Positions 62,918-64,000 of a stretch of 64,000 nucleotides of DNA are shown here, piece after piece (the first letter of the stretch is position 1; every line of letters begins with the position of its first letter). This DNA is from FEN-1099 sp964511015. Lineage in GTDB: Bacteria; Lernaellota; Lernaellaia; Lernaellales; Lernaellaceae. A program made the translations under genes and the position numbers. Where the stretch lies: contig CAZEDX010000001.1 in the NCBI GenBank assembly GCA_964511015.1, positions 1 through 64,000 of the forward strand, read 5' to 3'. The notes under the pieces were generated by a model. It worked only from the letters and a program-made list of their open reading frames with translations. It ran no database searches and had not been told where the DNA came from.

Positions 62918-64000
62918 CTATTCGGGCAGCTTGTAGTCAGGAACCACCAGACCATCGGTCACATCGCTCGCCATTCCGTCACCGGACAGGTAGTAGTCGT
63001 ACGACGCGTCGCCATCGAGATGGACCTTGTAGAAAGCGGCAACATAACGCCGGGAAAGCATACGAATCTGCTCGTAGTCACCGCCGCCAGTTGGGCAGAT
63101 CAGTGCCGCGCCGTCGATGATGGAATCCGGCAGATCACAGAATGTGACATGTCCGCTGTTGTTGATCTTGATCTCGATGGAAGGCGCGTTCGCATACAAG
63201 AAATACTGGTGGTAGTTGTCGGCCTGGGGCGCGCAAGCTCCACCATTGGAGCCGCCGATCAGCAAAGTAGGAATGTGGATGTCGGGCATCAGTTCCGGAG
63301 TGACTGAGGGGTATGCCGGCGTGGGCAGCGGACTCATGTCCACCGGGTCTATGGTAGCTGATGCGGTAATGCGATCGTCTTGGTAAGCGGTAAGCAGCGA
63401 GATCTTGCCACCCATCGAATGACCGGAAGTCCCAATGCGATCAAAGTCCAGTTTGTTGTAGAACGGCGAAGCGGGGTGCGATGCCTGCTCTTGCGCCCAA
63501 TCGATGATGGCTGAGGTGGTCTGCGCCAACTCGGCATGAGAAACAACGTAGTTGTTGCGCATGAGCACTACGTAGCCGTATGACGCCAAATGCTCGCCAT
63601 ACGAGAAATACAGATTCATTGGCGCGCTGAATCCCGGCCCGAAAATGACCACGGGCCGCGGACCGTTGGTGTCATCAATGCTTGCTCCGCCGTTGGCCGA
63701 GGGGTAGTAGACCCGAAGCGGTTGGTCTTTTCCGGAACTAGGGTCGGGAAATTGAACATCGGAAAACGCAGTGCCATAGGGGCCAGGCTGGCCCGGATCG
63801 GATGGCGGCTCGGTTGGTGTCGTGTCATCGTCGTCAGAATCATCGTCGATCGAGCCATCATCATCCGAGACGGAATCGTCATCGCCATTGTCGTCGTCGG
63901 TGACCATGTCGTCATCGGCGCTGTCGTCGTCGGAAGCCTCTTCGTCGGTGGAACAGGCGATCGCCCAAACTGAGAAGAAGACGACAAACAGTAGTGCAAG
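62918..64000 (-). CDS. Asp-rich lipoprotein alpha/beta hydrolase, 5' end beyond window
   Basis: At least 360 residues; the frame is open at the right edge. The visible start reads LALLFVVFFSVWAIAC, a lipoprotein signal with its Cys near the sixteenth visible residue. A linker of about 35 residues is almost all Asp and Ser (runs of DDD, ending DDDDTTPTEPP). Then comes an alpha/beta hydrolase of the dienelactone hydrolase/chlorophyllase type, with the nucleophile in TSGHSMGGK and the catalytic His in NNSGHVTFCDLPD. Only the first few residues are probably missing. An exported esterase tethered to a membrane by an acidic spacer. Confidence 0.8.
   Translation of the reverse strand, partial: LALLFVVFFSVWAIACSTDEEASDDDSADDDMVTDDDNGDDDSVSDDDGSIDDDSDDDDTTPTEPPSDPGQPGPYGTAFSDVQFPDPSSGKDQPLRVYYPSANGGASIDDTNGPRPVVIFGPGFSAPMNLYFSYGEHLASYGYVVLMRNNYVVSHAELAQTTSAIIDWAQEQASHPASPFYNKLDFDRIGTSGHSMGGKISLLTAYQDDRITASATIDPVDMSPLPTPAYPSVTPELMPDIHIPTLLIGGSNGGACAPQADNYHQYFLYANAPSIEIKINNSGHVTFCDLPDSIIDGAALICPTGGGDYEQIRMLSRRYVAAFYKVHLDGDASYDYYLSGDGMASDVTDGLVVPDYKLPE

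Overview
The window looks like a Gram-negative bacterium of deltaproteobacterial grade (Desulfobacterota, Myxococcota or an allied candidate phylum). The signs are an Lpt lipopolysaccharide-export operon, sigma-54, a regulatory PTS with HPr kinase and RapZ, predicted lipoproteins, a GGDEF response regulator and a GEMM-I riboswitch. By eye the base composition is GC-rich, strongest around 8-32 kb and lower beyond about 33 kb. A run of ten N at 59321-59330 shows this is a scaffolded draft sequence.

Layout. 1-8437 (minus): lptC-lptA-lptB-rpoN-hpf-ptsN-hprK-rapZ-EIIA(Man)-HPr-EI, read leftward; EI runs off the window edge. 8557-15467 (plus): three GT-C type membrane glycosyltransferases followed by two membrane-anchored SGNH hydrolases, mostly with 4-base stop/start overlaps, so probably one surface-glycan unit. 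15468-17362: a regulatory stretch with two perfect CRP-type palindromes, a secreted YARHG-domain protein and a broken methyltransferase. 17526-23156 (plus): a strong promoter, then metK-ahcY and a UbiA prenyltransferase / geranylgeranyl-reductase / MFS trio. 33888-23158 (minus): a tight eight-gene operon, hpt-ROK kinase-glgC-three different GH57 enzymes-galT-KAS III, for storage glucan metabolism. 34138-43876 (plus): galU, priA, a GGDEF response regulator, a PAS histidine kinase, then def-fmt-rsmB-rpe.

44026-46457: a c-di-GMP-I riboswitch directly in front of a secreted beta-propeller-like gene, then tRNA-Pro(CGG) with an N-terminally truncated tyrosine integrase ending three bases from it. 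47560-58849 (plus): a ten-gene operon with an SCP2-like protein, a PadR regulator, two SDRs, a glycyl radical enzyme with no activase beside it, a two-subunit CoA-transferase, an MmgE/PrpD protein, an acyl-CoA dehydrogenase with its catalytic base at the isovaleryl-CoA-dehydrogenase position, and an aldehyde dehydrogenase. This is the most likely place for an undescribed pathway. 58799-59700 (minus): a decayed gene interrupted by the N run. 59859-62849 (plus): a lipocalin, a pyrimidine-dimer glycosylase-like protein and a propionyl-CoA synthetase. 62918-64000 (minus): an aspartate-rich lipoprotein hydrolase cut by the right edge.

Two themes tie genes together. c-di-GMP may be made by the GGDEF protein and read by the riboswitch 5 kb downstream. 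Carbon flow runs through the regulatory PTS, the GH57/GlgC/GalU/GalT sugar-phosphate genes, and an anaerobic-looking acyl-CoA pathway built around the glycyl radical enzyme.
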